Assembly: GCA_949987565.1 (NCBI GenBank)
Contig: OX465119.1
Location: 14,455,267-14,519,266 of the forward strand
DNA: 64,000 nucleotides
Direction of reading: 5' to 3'
Source of the DNA: Luidia sarsii
Taxonomy: Eukaryota; Echinodermata; Asteroidea; Paxillosida; Luidiidae
Shown piece by piece: positions 12,151 through 24,100 of this stretch. The notes beneath the pieces are model-generated. The model was not told the origin of the DNA, ran no database searches, and saw nothing but the letters and a program-made list of their open reading frames with translations. Numbering within the stretch: the stretch's first letter is position 1; every line of letters starts with the position of its first letter. The position numbers and the translations under genes are program-made.

Positions 12151-14371
12151 TTTTTTTGAGGGGGGCTGGGGTGTCCATCCTAGCACAATTAACCTATCTC
12201 AATGGGAGAGACAGGCATTGGCACACACCTTCTAACTGATATGTTTATACAAGGTGATTTTACTCAGCAAACTGATAATCCGTCCGACCGACCATCCAGG
12301 TCTGGACCCCCACCTTCTAAGATGATATCGACCCGCACCGGTGACACAATTGCCACAGAAAGCAAAACAGCGTCTGTTTCCAATAGTGTGAGGCGAGCCG
12401 AATCGATCGATTGGGGGCACCCATGGATCACGGGGTCATACCCCCCTGGTACCTGTACTGACAAAGGGATCCCCCGTTTCCCTTATCGATGCCGACACCA
12501 AATATTAGCGGCAGGTTTACACACAGTTGAACACACCGCTAAATATTTATTTTTCTCCCTGCCTGGTTGACAGTGCGCCCAACTAATGCGCTTATAAGCA
12601 TACAGTAGTTCGCATTCTGAAAACAGCGGGCGCCTGATATCTGTTTTTCTCTCCCTCTCGACTCTAAGTGGAGCAGTCGTCGGTATGGGATCACTGAGTC
12701 GAAAATATGCGCGCTGCGTGCCCGCCGTAATAATTATGACCTACTGATTATTGATGGCATAATCATTTTGGGGATGACCACCATATCCCGTGCGGCCGCC
12801 CACACGTATACCTCAGCCTGCAACGGCAAAAGTATTGGGCCGCGTTAAAGCCCCTACACAACATTGGTAAGATCTAAAAACAGAAAATGTTCACAGATTT
12901 ACATGAAACTTATTCAGTTTGAAGATGGTTATGGTAGTAACCTCGCACTGAAACATTTCTGCCTAAAATGCTGTATTTTGTTTGAGAAAAGAGTAAAAGA
13001 ACTCGTTTACCGAACGTTCCAATATAAACTCCGATGTGGTCAATACCATGTTCTTCCGATACCGACTTTTCTAAGTTCTAATTATGGTTGATACCTGCTT
13101 TCGTCCACGTAATTCTGCCTTAGAGAAAGCTCCTATAATCTATATAGGATCGAAACCTCAGGCTCTTCGATCTTTCGCGTCAGATTTGACAGCCAGCGGC
13201 TGATTCGCCGAAGCGTTCGCCGACTTCTTTGTATATAAAATGCAGGACTTCATTTCGATTTTCATTTTTTTTTACTCAACCCCGTTGATCCGCACACAAT
13301 GGTCTGTGTGCACGCCGTCACAACGCCAAACGTGCAACAATGCCCGTCATTGCTGCCTATAGCCTGAAAGAAAAAAAATATATATCAAAGGAGGCCGGTA
13401 ATCCCTTACCTGATGTCAACAGATTCCCGAGAAATGCAAGCACAGCCGTGTATTCCTCCTCAGTGTCAGGTTTTCTATACTTCACTCGACCCGGCGAACA
13501 AAAACAAAAACAAAAATCGACGAAAAAACGGCGTGAAAAGCAGAGATATAATCTTCACTTCTTTCTATTTGCAGTGCCGTCGAGTTCTTTTCCCTTTCGG
13601 CTTGTCGATCTCGGAGTAGGAGGATCGTACGTTGCCCCTATAGCTGGCTTCGATTGGTCGTATTTCTCGCTCCTCCACTCCGGCCCGAAGTTTACAGCCG
13701 AATTGGATCGACGATGCCACAAAGCTTTCTCCCCTGAGAGATCTCTCCAAGGTTGTCGGCCGGACGGAAGCTCCACCGCCCTTTGCTAATAGTAGGTATG
13801 TTGTATATGCACACAGCTAGTTCCTTCGTGGCTGCATGTACCGCCGAGAAAACAACAAACAACAACAACAACAACAGCAGCAGGAAGCCAGTCGAGTCCG
13901 CGGCTGTACGGTCCGCACTCAACGCCGCTCAGAGCACGAATGAAGCAGCATGCACTGACTATATTCTAATCATGCATGGAGGTAGGAGTATCTAATCCAC
14001 TGGAGTGTAGACAAGTTCAGGTATATGAGCACGTCATCACGGGGGCTGACGCGAGACCGTATACCAACGGATCGGAGGGACCGGGCCGTGCTCTTTCCAT
14101 CCCCTGCGACTTGTCAAGCCCCGTCTGGTGGGCGGGCTGGCTGGCTGGCTGGGGGGGGGGGGGGCGGACTGGTTGGAGATTATGTCAAACGGGGAAAACA
14201 AGAAAAACAAGAAAAACACCACCGCGGCGGCTGCGCAGTGACAGCCGCCGCGGGGTGTTCACACCAACACCGGTTGTACAATACGCACGCGCCGGTGACC
14301 TAAAAAAAAAAGAGCCTACGGAAAGCACCGCATGCTATTATATAGCCCGCGGTAGTTTTCCCTTTTTTCTC
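12151..14371. other. Intergenic, no gene recognised
   Basis: Holds a degraded family G relic from about 12845, a CAA/CAG stretch near 13858-13880, and open frames of 122 codons (12202) and 149 codons (13340) without recognisable domains. The second lies about 100 bp after a TATATAAA word at 13232. Both remain unassigned. Confidence 0.45.
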
Positions 14372-15035
14372 TCCCCAACGTCCTCTCTCTGTCTCTCTCT
14401 CAGTGTCTCTCTGTGTCTGTCTGCCCCTCTCTCTCTACCATCCACTCTCTCCACCCCCTCTCTCTTTTAATGTCCCTTTCTCTTCTCCTCTCTTCCCTCC
14501 TGCACTCTCTAACTCTCTCTGTACACTCTCTCTTTCCCCCTCTCTCATACATCCCCTCTATCTACCTCTCTTCCTCTTTCTCATTTCTCTCTCAACCTCA
14601 CACCCTTTGCATGTATTCCTCCCTCTCTGCCTCTCTCTGCCCCTCCCTCCTTCCCTTCCACCCCTCCCTCTCTGCCTCTCAGCCTCTCTGCCTGCCTGCC
14701 TCCCTCCCCGCCTCTCTGTCTCCCTCTGTGCCCCTCACTCCTCCCTCCCTTTTATGTCCCTTCTCTCTGCCTCCCTCCCTCCTCCTCCCTCCCTCTCTGC
14801 CCCTCTGCCTCCCGCCTTCCCTCCCCTGGCCATCCCTTCCCATGTCCCTCCTCCCTCTCTGCCTCCCTACCTACCCTGTCCCTCTCACTCCTCCCTCCAT
14901 CCCTCCCTCTCTGCCTTCCTCCCTCTGTCCCTCCCGACTCTCCCTACCTCCTTCCTACTTTCCTTCTCCCTGCCTCCCTCCCTCCCTCTCCCGCTCCCTC
15001 TCCCTCCTTCCTCCCGTCTCTCTGCCTGCATTCCT
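14372..15035. repeat. Long polypyrimidine tract (CTCCCTCC-rich)
   Basis: About 660 bp of almost pure C/T on the plus strand. It yields overlapping frames over 220 codons long made of Leu, Ser and Pro, which are composition artefacts. Confidence 0.95.
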
Positions 15036-15544
15036 GCCCCTCGTCGTGACCCCCGATACCCTCGCAGTGCCGTTCCCTGGGACTGACGTAGACCGGGAAG
15101 ACGCCCCGCCACTTCGGTGCTGGCCGCGCGGTATGCCCGGATTTCCACTCTATCAGCCTCCCCGCCTCCCTGCTAGATTAATTCATTCCATTGAAGGAAG
15201 AATTAATAACATTTAAGTTATCATAATGTCATACAAAAGACTGTTTATACTAACTTCATTGACCCAAAACTATCTAAAAACTCTGCCTTTTTGAGTAAGA
15301 TCCTAGCAGGATCAAAGCGTCATGCCCTCTTAATGTGTAAAGTTATAAATTTGGTAACTTTGAATCAATAAGCAAATTGCAACATTTGTGTATTACTTCA
15401 AATACAATCATAAGCAAGAACGGAAATTAAAGACTCCCAAATTCTATTTACAGGTCTTCATTTTAACAAAATAAAATGGTAGGAATCTGCCTCAATGCTC
15501 CTAATTATTTTGCTTTCACATTAAAGGTCATGGCTTTGATGGAA

Positions 15545-15870
15545 AGAATTTGTCTATGAGAAAGGCCCTGCTGGGATCGAAACGTCCGGCCCTTCTAATT
15601 TTTGAAATATTTAATTCGGTCCGAGAAAATAGACACTTTAGGTTTGGGCAATATGCCCGTTTGAATGAGTGGACAACATATTGAAACAGATCTCCTGACG
15701 ACGTCCAGAGTATAATGCACACTGCCCGAAACGTTGAGTTGCCGGCTCTTTTCACAGCCACACTCCGTCTCAAAAGAGTTGTCATAATATATTGGGACTG
15801 ACGTTTCGATCCGAGCAGGACCTTTCTCAAAGGCAAACCTTCCTCTTGCTATACTTCCACCATGCAAACC
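15545..15870. repeat. Composite of family B and family C repeats
   Basis: Family B cores occur near 15560-15600 and 15795-15840, bracketing family C words (AACGTTGAGTTGCCGGCTC and GCAAACCTTC). A further family B fragment is near 15295-15325. No coding signal. Confidence 0.65.
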
Positions 15871-17118
15871 TTCACATTTTATTCAACAGATAGACAAACC
15901 GACTGAGGAAGCTCATTGCGAGTTTCACGCCGAAGTGTGACGAACTTATCACGATTGTGTCTGGTGTCTGAGAAGGATCAGACGTTGAAAGGGGGTCGGG
16001 GTGGGGATATTGAGCTATGGCCAACACCGGCAGACGATAAACACTCGGATTTATTGACTGCCTACGGGGGAAGGGGGTTAAGGGGGTGAAAAATAGCCGG
16101 CCAATCGATCGGGCCTCGAGGCGGTTGGAGCTAGGGGGCGCTGCGAGCCGTCTCACCCACTGAGCTCCCCCACTCGTGCGCGGTGAAAACCTCGGCTGAC
16201 CTCGTCGTGGATCAAGACATAAAGCAATCAAACATCCCGTCCGTCTGAGATCTTCACTCCGAATAACTTCTGAGATTAATGCCCTCTGCCTTTGCGATAC
16301 TATGGTTTATACTGAAAAGTATTCACTGAATGTAATTGAAGCAATCGGGGAATGATCTGGGAGTTTGTTTTTGAAAGGAATTTCAGAACAAACTTATCTC
16401 GATGAATAACAATCTTGGATCACCCTTGCTCTACCTCAATCGCTAATTAGATTATCGGCAAAGGCTACCGGTGAGCCGGAAATTCGTCAAGAGGGCGCCC
16501 TTATTAATTGACAGTTAAATGATTGTGTCCACTTATTCGCCACAGTATTTTCCCCCAAGTGCAGCCTTGATTGTAATGTTTAGGTCAGGGGCTGTGTGCA
16601 ACTTGTCCAGGTCAATTAGCGCCAACTTGGGGCGATTTGAAACAAAGGAATGCAAGGGAAGTTTGACAGTTTCCTCCCCACCTTTTTTTGGGTATATATT
16701 TTTTTTCTCATTCTTCGCATGAGGATCGGAGAAATTAAGACCGGTGTTGGTTGTCGAGTTTGTCTGGGACGGATTTTTTTTGGGGTAACCCTTTTGGCGC
16801 CCAAAGATATCCACGGTCAGACGGAAATAATGGACGGAGCGTGTCAACCCTCACAGTGTCTGACACGTACGGTACACGGAGGACAGAATTCCCCTCCAAT
16901 CACGGCAAGGGTGACAAGAACCGGACACCAGAACGGAAAACAGCCCCTCCCTCCTCCCAGAAGAAGTAAAAAAAAATGTGTGGGGGGAAAAAGATCAAGA
17001 CAGAATCCCGATCCATGTCATGGCTTTCTCCTCTGTAATGAGGATTGACTTGTCTGAGGGAATGGAGAAACGGCATAACATGGCCCCGAGCTGACTGGAC
17101 TGTTTGAATTCCTGTCGT
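15871..17118. other. Intergenic, nothing recognised
   Basis: Unique-looking sequence with short frames only. No splice-consistent exon, RNA gene or repeat family was identified. Confidence 0.4.
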
Positions 17119-17302
17119 AATCACTGCTCTCTCTCTCTCTCACTTTTACCCTCTCTGCCCCCTCTCTCTCTGTCTCTCTCACTCCCCCTATCTCTATCTG
17201 TGTCTCTCTCGCTCTCCCCCTATCTCTCTCTGTCTATCTCTCCCTCCTCTCTCTCTTTCCCTCTCTCTCGCTCACCCCCTCTCTCTCCCTCTTAACCCCT
17301 TC

Positions 17303-17368
<66 letters not shown>

Positions 17369-17533
17369 CTCTCTCTCTCTCCCTCCTCTATCTCTCTCCA
17401 TCCTCTCTCTCTCTCCCTCCTCTCTCTCACCCCCTCTCTCTCTCTCTCTTACCCCCCTTCTCTCTCCCTCTCTCTCTCTCTCCCCCTCTCTCTCTTCCTC
17501 CCCTCTCTCTCCCTCCTCTCTCTCTCCCTCTCG
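17119..17533. repeat. CT-rich microsatellite tract
   Basis: Plus-strand CTCTCT with a pure (TC) core around 17310-17365. Minus-strand Arg/Glu-rich frames are artefacts. Confidence 0.95.
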
Positions 17534-18944
17534 AAAACAAGAGGAAATCCCTTGACTGATATTGATCTCGTACGGGCCCACAAGAGATTTGTCTATAGCA
17601 TGTTTTCTTTCTGGCTGATTCAGAGATTGGACTTGCTTTGACCTATGACCTTTGACCTTTGCAGGAACAATTTTTACTGTCACCATGAGACTAATTTCTC
17701 ATTGTATACCGCTGAGAACGACCAAATCCTCTCTCAAGAACCGACAGACTAGAATTCGTTCAAATTCTATATCTTTTTGTGTAAAAGAACGAACATCCTA
17801 TAGCTTTGCGTTTAAAAGAAAGAATACATTCTATCGACGGAGGAACTTTCTTCGAAGACAAGGAACCAATCTCTCTGGAGTTGCAGCGCCCTCTGTTGTT
17901 TTACCTGAAGATTCTCATTAAGCATTGCATTTCCATTTACAAGCGTTGATATAAAACTTTCCAGTTAAAACATATCGATGCCATTCGGATTGTATTCTAA
18001 TTGGTTGAACGCCATGGTTTTTGAAACATGACCTCCACCAATCCTAAAACCTAAAACCTAGCGGGCTTTTGTACCACATGTGTGTGGCGTCGATGCTTCT
18101 GAACGCTGCAGGAATATTGCATATTTTTTTCTTTTACAGAAAAAAACCTTATTTTTTTTGGTGTGCGTGGGAAACCTTGGTGTCTGGGTCTCTGACATTC
18201 TTTGGGCCGTGTCATTTTTCCACGGGCTAAGGTTCACTGGCCAGCGAGTTGATCAACTGTACGCTCCCCGGAGAGAAGCGCTATTTTGCCCCACGACAGG
18301 CCCGGCCCGAACCCGGTCAAGTGTCCCCTCTCGTAGCCTTTGCCATCGCAGTCGATCTGAACGGTTCTAACGATCATCGAGGCCATATTCGAAGCGCTTG
18401 AAAGGTAAATAGCAGTATTTGGTCTGCTTGCACTTTGATTATTTGTTAGTACGCCATCTGCACTCGACATCGACATGACAAGATATTATAAAAACGCACT
18501 CTCGAAGCTGCTGAACACCAAGTGAAAAATATCCAACCATGCTCACATCTACCAAGGCAGCAAAAATACAATAATTATTGTCATGCAGTGCTGGGTGATA
18601 TACAAGAATGTATGTTAACTGCTTACTGACTAACATCACACAAATCTCGAAAAGAAGTGGGCAGACGTTTCGATTCTAGCTGGACCTCCCCCAAAGGCCC
18701 TACTAACATACCGAGGGGAGGGGAGTGGAGGGGGGGGGGTATGGGAGGGGAGGGGGAGAGGAAAGGGAGAGGGAGGAGAGAGGGAGTGGGAGGGGGGAGT
18801 AGTTGCCGAGGGCAACTACGAAGCGATCGTCCTCGGCCGGGTCTGGGGGACGATATTGCGTTTTACAGCCGCTCCAATGTCATCCATCTTCCTGCCTATC
18901 CGTACTTATCGTGCAGGAAGCCGTGTCTGATTGTGTGATGAAAG
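17534..18944. other. Intergenic with a family B copy and a purine tract
   Basis: A family B copy lies near 18590-18700, with its tail GGGTGATATACAAGAATG, followed by a G/A-rich tract at about 18713-18805. No gene recognised in the rest. Confidence 0.5.
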
Positions 18945-19545
18945 CTGTCTCCCTGTATCTCTCTCTCTTCTCTTTCTCTTTCTCTTTCCCTTCCTCTCTG
19001 CCAGTGTATCTGCATGTGTCTGTCTCTGCCTCAGCCTCTTTTTTGTCTCTACCCCTGTCTCTGCCCCTGTCTCTGTCTCTGCCTCCGCCTATGCATGTAT
19101 CTGTCTCTACCTCAGCCACTGTCTTCGCCTCTGCCCCTGCCTCTGTCTCTGCCTCTGTCTCTGTCTCTGCCACTGTCTCTGTTCTGCCTCTACCTCTGCC
19201 TCTGCCTCTCTTTGCCTCTGCCCCTGTCTTTGTCTTTGCCTCTGTAGCTGCCTCTGCCTCTGTCTCTGTTTCTGCCCCTACCTCTGTCTCTGTCTCTATC
19301 TTTGCATCTGCCTCTGCCTGTACCCCTGTCTCTGTCTCTGCCTGTACCTCTGTCTCTACCTCTGACCCTGCCTCTGGCTCTGCCTTTGCCTCTACCTCTG
19401 CCTCTGTCTCTGCCTCTGTCTCAGACTCTGCATCAGACTCTTTCTCTACCTCTGTCTCTGTCACTGCATTTGCCTCTGCCTCTCTCTCTACTTCTGCCTT
19501 TGTCTCTGCCTCAGATTCTGCCAGTTTCCTCTGCCACTGTATCCG
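18945..19545. repeat. TCTGCC/TCTGTC hexanucleotide repeat
   Basis: About 600 bp of imperfect six-base units (TCTGCC, TCTGTC, TCTACC). Because the unit is a multiple of three, open frames extend on both strands (Ser/Ala/Val or Glu/Thr/Ala-rich); they are not genes. Confidence 0.95.
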
Positions 19546-20199
19546 CCTGTCTCCCGCGGCTTATAGGCCTAACAAATGCAATCACTGAGTTAATCCCGGC
19601 GACCAAGATGATTGCGAGAGTGGGGAGGAGCAGTAATGGACGGTAACCAATCGTACGGGCCCCATTATCTATTGCCTGTCCTCCCTGAAACAGTCCCGTG
19701 TCGTGTTTACGTGACTGCATGGACGTGCGTACTATATACCAGCTTCAATATCAGCGAGAGTGGACTACGCCACAAAATCGCTTCGCTGCAAATAAGAGTG
19801 TGATCAAATCAAACGCTCTCTGCAGCCGGCTCCGAATTAAGGGGAAATCCAATCGCCACGACTTAAGCGGTGCACAGTGAGGATCACCCAGCTGCGGGAA
19901 TGAATCGAAAGCCGACTTCACTTCCCTCTATTTTGAGAGGACACAATGAGGAACACTGATTCCACAGGGAAATGTAAAAAGCCTCTTTCAAAATACTGCC
20001 ATCCCAAAAGAAGGGACTTTTTAGGACCCCCCTCCCAATCTCGGCTTAGGCTACGGCTTAGACTGTGTCTCCATTTCTCAATTCATATTAAAGGCACACA
20101 GACGGGTGCATGGTCTTCAGCTTCAGGTTTCGGAGGAGATCTGAGACCGTTTTGAGAAAAAGAAAATAAAGGAACTCAAACGTGCTTATTGGGCTTTTG

Positions 20200-20632
20200 G
20201 ATAGCAGAGAGGGAGAGGGAGAGAGGGAGGGAGAGGGGAGGGAGAGAGAGAGGGAGAGAGAGGGAGAGAGACAGAGGGAGGGAGAGAGAGAGAGCGAGAG
20301 AGGGAGGGAGAGGGAGAGGGAGAGGGAGAGGGAGAGGGAGAGGGAGAGGGAGAGGGAGAGGGAGAGGAAGAGGGAGAGGAAGAGGGAGAGGGAGAGGGAG
20401 AGGGAGAGGGAGAGGGAGAGGGAGAGGGAGAGGGAGAGAGAGAGGGACAGGGAGAGGGACAGGGACAGGGACAGGGAGAGGGAGAGAGAGAGAGGGTGAG
20501 GGGAGGGAGAGAGAGAGGGAGAGAAAGGGAAAAAGACAGAGGGAGGGAGAGAGAGAGCGAGAGGGAGGGGGAGAGAGGGGAGGGAGAGAGAGGGGGGGGA
20601 GATAGAGATAGATAGATAGAGAGAGAGAGAGT
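20200..20632. repeat. GAGAGG polypurine tract
   Basis: Regular GGGAGA hexamers in the centre (20305-20440), grading into GGGACA units and ending in GATA words. It stands about 50 bp upstream of the CRE pair of the receptor promoter. Confidence 0.95.
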
Positions 20633-20677
20633 CCCAGAAATCTCGCTGACATCAATACGCATGCGCACATGTGTCAG

Positions 20678-20697
20678 TGACGTCAATGATGACGTCA
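20678..20697. promoter_or_regulatory. Tandem CRE palindromes upstream of the GABA-B-like gene
   Basis: Two perfect TGACGTCA sites at 20678-20685 and 20690-20697, 12 bp start to start, about 150 bp upstream of the TATA-like box. TGACGTCA is the consensus CREB/ATF site. Vertebrate GABA-B subunit promoters are known to respond to CREB-family factors; function here is inferred. Confidence 0.6.
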
Positions 20698-20830
20698 ACG
20701 GAGAACTGGACAGTGAACCGTGCGGGTTACCATCGGCGGACGCGGGGTACCAGACGCGGTAGCTTGCCCATCAACTCGTGGATCGAAAGCAAAACAATTG
20801 TGACGCGTCCACCCGCGCGCATATAGGGCC

Positions 20831-20840
20831 TATAAAAATA
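20831..20840 (+). promoter_or_regulatory. TATA box of the GABA-B-like gene
   Basis: TATAAAAATA lies 69 bp before the start codon, so initiation near 20860 would give a leader of about 40 bases. An ATG AGG TAG minimal upstream frame sits at 20859-20867, right at the expected start site, and may or may not be in the transcript. Confidence 0.6.
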
Positions 20841-20899
20841 AGCGCGCATTCGAGCGCAATGAGGTAGGCCTATCGTTTCTGAGCTGACGTGAGATCGCC

Positions 20900-21187
20900 A
20901 TGCGTCTCTGCGAGGGTCTGGCGCTGTGCGCGTTCCTACTGGGCGGAGGATCAGGAGGTGGCGGCGTGGCGAGAGGTGGCGGCGTGGCGAGAGGGGCAGC
21001 GGCCGGAGCCGCGCCGGGCGATGCCGGGCGGCGGCCGCGTCCCGTCTACATCGGCGGGTTCTTCCCCGACCGCTCCGACTCCTTCCAGTCCCTGCCCGTG
21101 ACCGTGTCGACGGCCCTGGAGCACGTCAACCGACTGCCGGGGATTCTGGACGGCTACGAGCTGATAATGCGCTGGAACTGGACTCAG
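20900..21187 (+). CDS. GABA-B-like exon 1
   Basis: Residues 1-96. The ATG at 20900 begins a hydrophobic signal peptide (MRLCEGLALCAFLL). A Gly/Ala/Arg spacer follows, partly made by an 18-bp duplication that gives GVARGG twice. The flytrap domain then starts at RPVYIGGFFP. Ends CAG|gtagac, phase 0. Confidence 0.88.
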
Positions 21188-24100
21188 GTAGACCCGATCC
21201 TCTGAGGAAATCCAAGTGGAAGGTTTGTGGTGACGCCACGCGAAAATCGAAGGCGAGAATGGGGTGAATTATGTCATGTTGCCATGAAAAAAAGAATTCG
21301 TGGTGATTTCATGGACCCTTTTAAAAGTGAATTGATCCTGAAGATTTCAACTCATGATGAAGACATAATTTATTAGGGTACCGGTAGTGGGGAAGACAGT
21401 GAACCCCCCCCCCAAAAAAAAAATCCATGGTGGGGTATGGTCCAATTACAGGTGCTCTCTAGCTAAATCACGCCCCTAAACTGTGGTCTAGTCTGTGGAA
21501 TTGTTCACCAAACTCGTAGGCGTAGCATAGGCTTGTGCATTGCAGTCATTTTTATACTACCAAGAAAGTGGCCTGGAATAGAACCACTAATGAAATCGCC
21601 TTGAAAATCTGGCACGAAAAAAGTAGTGAAATTGCTGTGAATGTTCTTTTCATGACAATTTCACTTGATTTTCAGGGTATGGATGTTCACATAGGCCCAT
21701 ATACTCTGCGGAAGAGTGTTAGTGTTTGCCTTCGGGTACGTGTTGGTGTGGTGATCACGATTTACTTGCCACCAACCACTGGGAGTTTAATACGTTAGAG
21801 TGATTAAAAAGTGTTACAAACGCCACTAACAAAGCTTACTATTTAACGACCCAACTGCGAATTTCAACAAATCAGAGAGAAACATTTTTTTTCCGATCCT
21901 AGGAGGACATTTCTTAAAAGCAGAATCGACGATGTTCTTGCTATAATTGTGCGGGCCCTCCGAACCTGATGGCAACCACTAATTGTCCAAATTTTAAACA
22001 TCATTTTTAGCCAACCTCAAAACTATTCTGTAGCTTCACAAAAGCCACACAGTTGTCCGATTGTGCCAAGTTTGACTCGCCTGTAAAATAACGCTACATA
22101 TAGTGTTATTGATTGTATTGATGTATTTAACAGGTATGTATTTTCACCGATTGTTTAGCAAGTTTTGAAAATGGTACAATATTTTTGTTTTGACGGCCAA
22201 GGCGCTTAAAAATTGCCCGGTGCGGAATGGCTATTAAACTCGTGTAGGGAGTCGAATTTTGTATAGGTGCGTCTTCAAAGGGACTCCGTATATTTATTAT
22301 TATTATACATTCTTCCATCCCATACTTAATCTAAATATTCATGAGCTTAATTAATGCTAAAGTCGACCAATCTATAGGCCCTAATGCTCTTCCCCGAAAC
22401 CTAGAATCGACACTTAGTCACATTACCACATTAACCCACGTAGGTCATTGCCGAAGTCAACTATCAATAATCGATTCCAATTAATTGTTTCTGAGTATCG
22501 ATTAATGCGCCCATTGTTGTCACACATGCTCTGTGACATTGGAACGTACCAGCACGCAGTGTTTTCATCGCACTGCAAGAAAATCATCCATTTTCCCCCC
22601 TTTTGGCCCGAACCTGAGAAGTGAGCCTATCCAGTGCATGCAATGAATGTCATAGGGTAAGCTTTTGCCTTTCATTTATTCAAAACACGCCACGGAAGGC
22701 GATATTTGCAGTGAAATTTGTGTTTGTTTTTGGTGTGTCGGAAATACATGCCGTTTCCACGTAACACGATGCATAGTTGTACCATCCGTTTGCAAGCGTT
22801 TTGCTGTTGCATAGCGTGGCACAGTATTACCGTATTGCAGTATTCATGTGGAGGCTGTTTCTCAGCTTCACCTGAGCGCCATGTAACCCTGAAAATCGGC
22901 CCTTTATGAATCCAAGGATTAGGCTCAGTCTCAGGCTTCTTCTCCATCTGACAAAACCTGAAAATCCAGGTTAATTATGGCCGAATTTGTGGGTTTGCTG
23001 GCTTGATAAGTGCAGAGTATTCACCCAAAAACTTTGGCCAAACGCTTGTTTCTCGATGCCTGTGATATTAACAACGAGTAAGATAAATATGACCGAAGCC
23101 TAAGCCCGAGCCTAAGCCTTCATTTCGTCAACGGACCTAGCAACGACGGAAGCAGTACCGCTCTGTCTCTTGTATACTTGAAAATTATTTTGATTAAAGA
23201 ATAATTCTGAAAAAAATTAAAACAATTTGGCAAAGAAGACTTTGGACCGGGATTTGAACCCGAGTTCTCTGGTTTTGCGCACCAGTTCTTTTCCCATCAG
23301 AGCTATTCAGCCCTTAGATGTTGGCCTAGTCTTTGCCGAGGTGTGGGTGCCAGTCAGAAGCAAAGCAGAAAAAATTAATTATAATTAAGTAAATTGTAAA
23401 AATAGGCTTAGTGTTGTTTTGTAACAAATGGGGGTTTTGATTGTAGGGCTATACTAGGACTAGGGGATTTGAAATGTGAATCAAATCGGTGAGCTCAGCA
23501 AGTCAGGATTGCTCATAACTGACGAATATCTGAACCACTCATTCTCCTTCATTGTGTACGATGGATGTCGGCACGGCACTTATATCCCACCAGTTACGCC
23601 TATAGGCTATCCGTGGTTATTAGGACCGTTTACGAAATGAAGGCTTAGGCTCTGGCTAGGCTCCGGTCATATTTTTCTTACCCGTTATAATATCACATGC
23701 ATCTAGAAACAAGCATTTGGAACCAGTTTCTTGGGGAATACTCTGTACCTATCAAGCCAACAAACCTTCAAATTCGGTGACTAAACCACAACCTGGATTG
23801 TCAGGTTTTGTCAGACGGAGACGAAGCCTGAGCCCGAGCCTGATCCATGGATTTGTAAAGGGCCTATGAATGAGTAAGTTGTAACCAACCATGGGGGCGC
23901 CCTATGATCCATCGTTATAAAGTTGCATATTATTAATAGGATTTTTAATCATAAATCATTTTGCGAGGGATCGTAAGGGATTGTGCAATTGAAACATATC
24001 AGCTGTTCACGAAAAACACTTGTTATAGGCAATCTTTCTTTAAGTTGTCGAGCTGAAAGGAATGACGACAGCTTAAAATGTATTCTTCTACATCGCGGTT

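Noticed and set aside
14403..15216. Two overlapping frames over 220 codons rich in Leu, Ser and Pro
   Set aside because: Pure polypyrimidine sequence lacks stop codons in several frames; there is no domain or splice support. The same applies to frames at 9144-9722, 18803-19588, 20176-20698, 47003-47826 and 56101-57349.
22718..22947. Similar short Cys/Ser-rich frames in both inverted arms (11237-11482 and 22718-22909)
   Set aside because: Similarity is explained by the repeated DNA; there is no homologous family, and the opposite strand is open as well.
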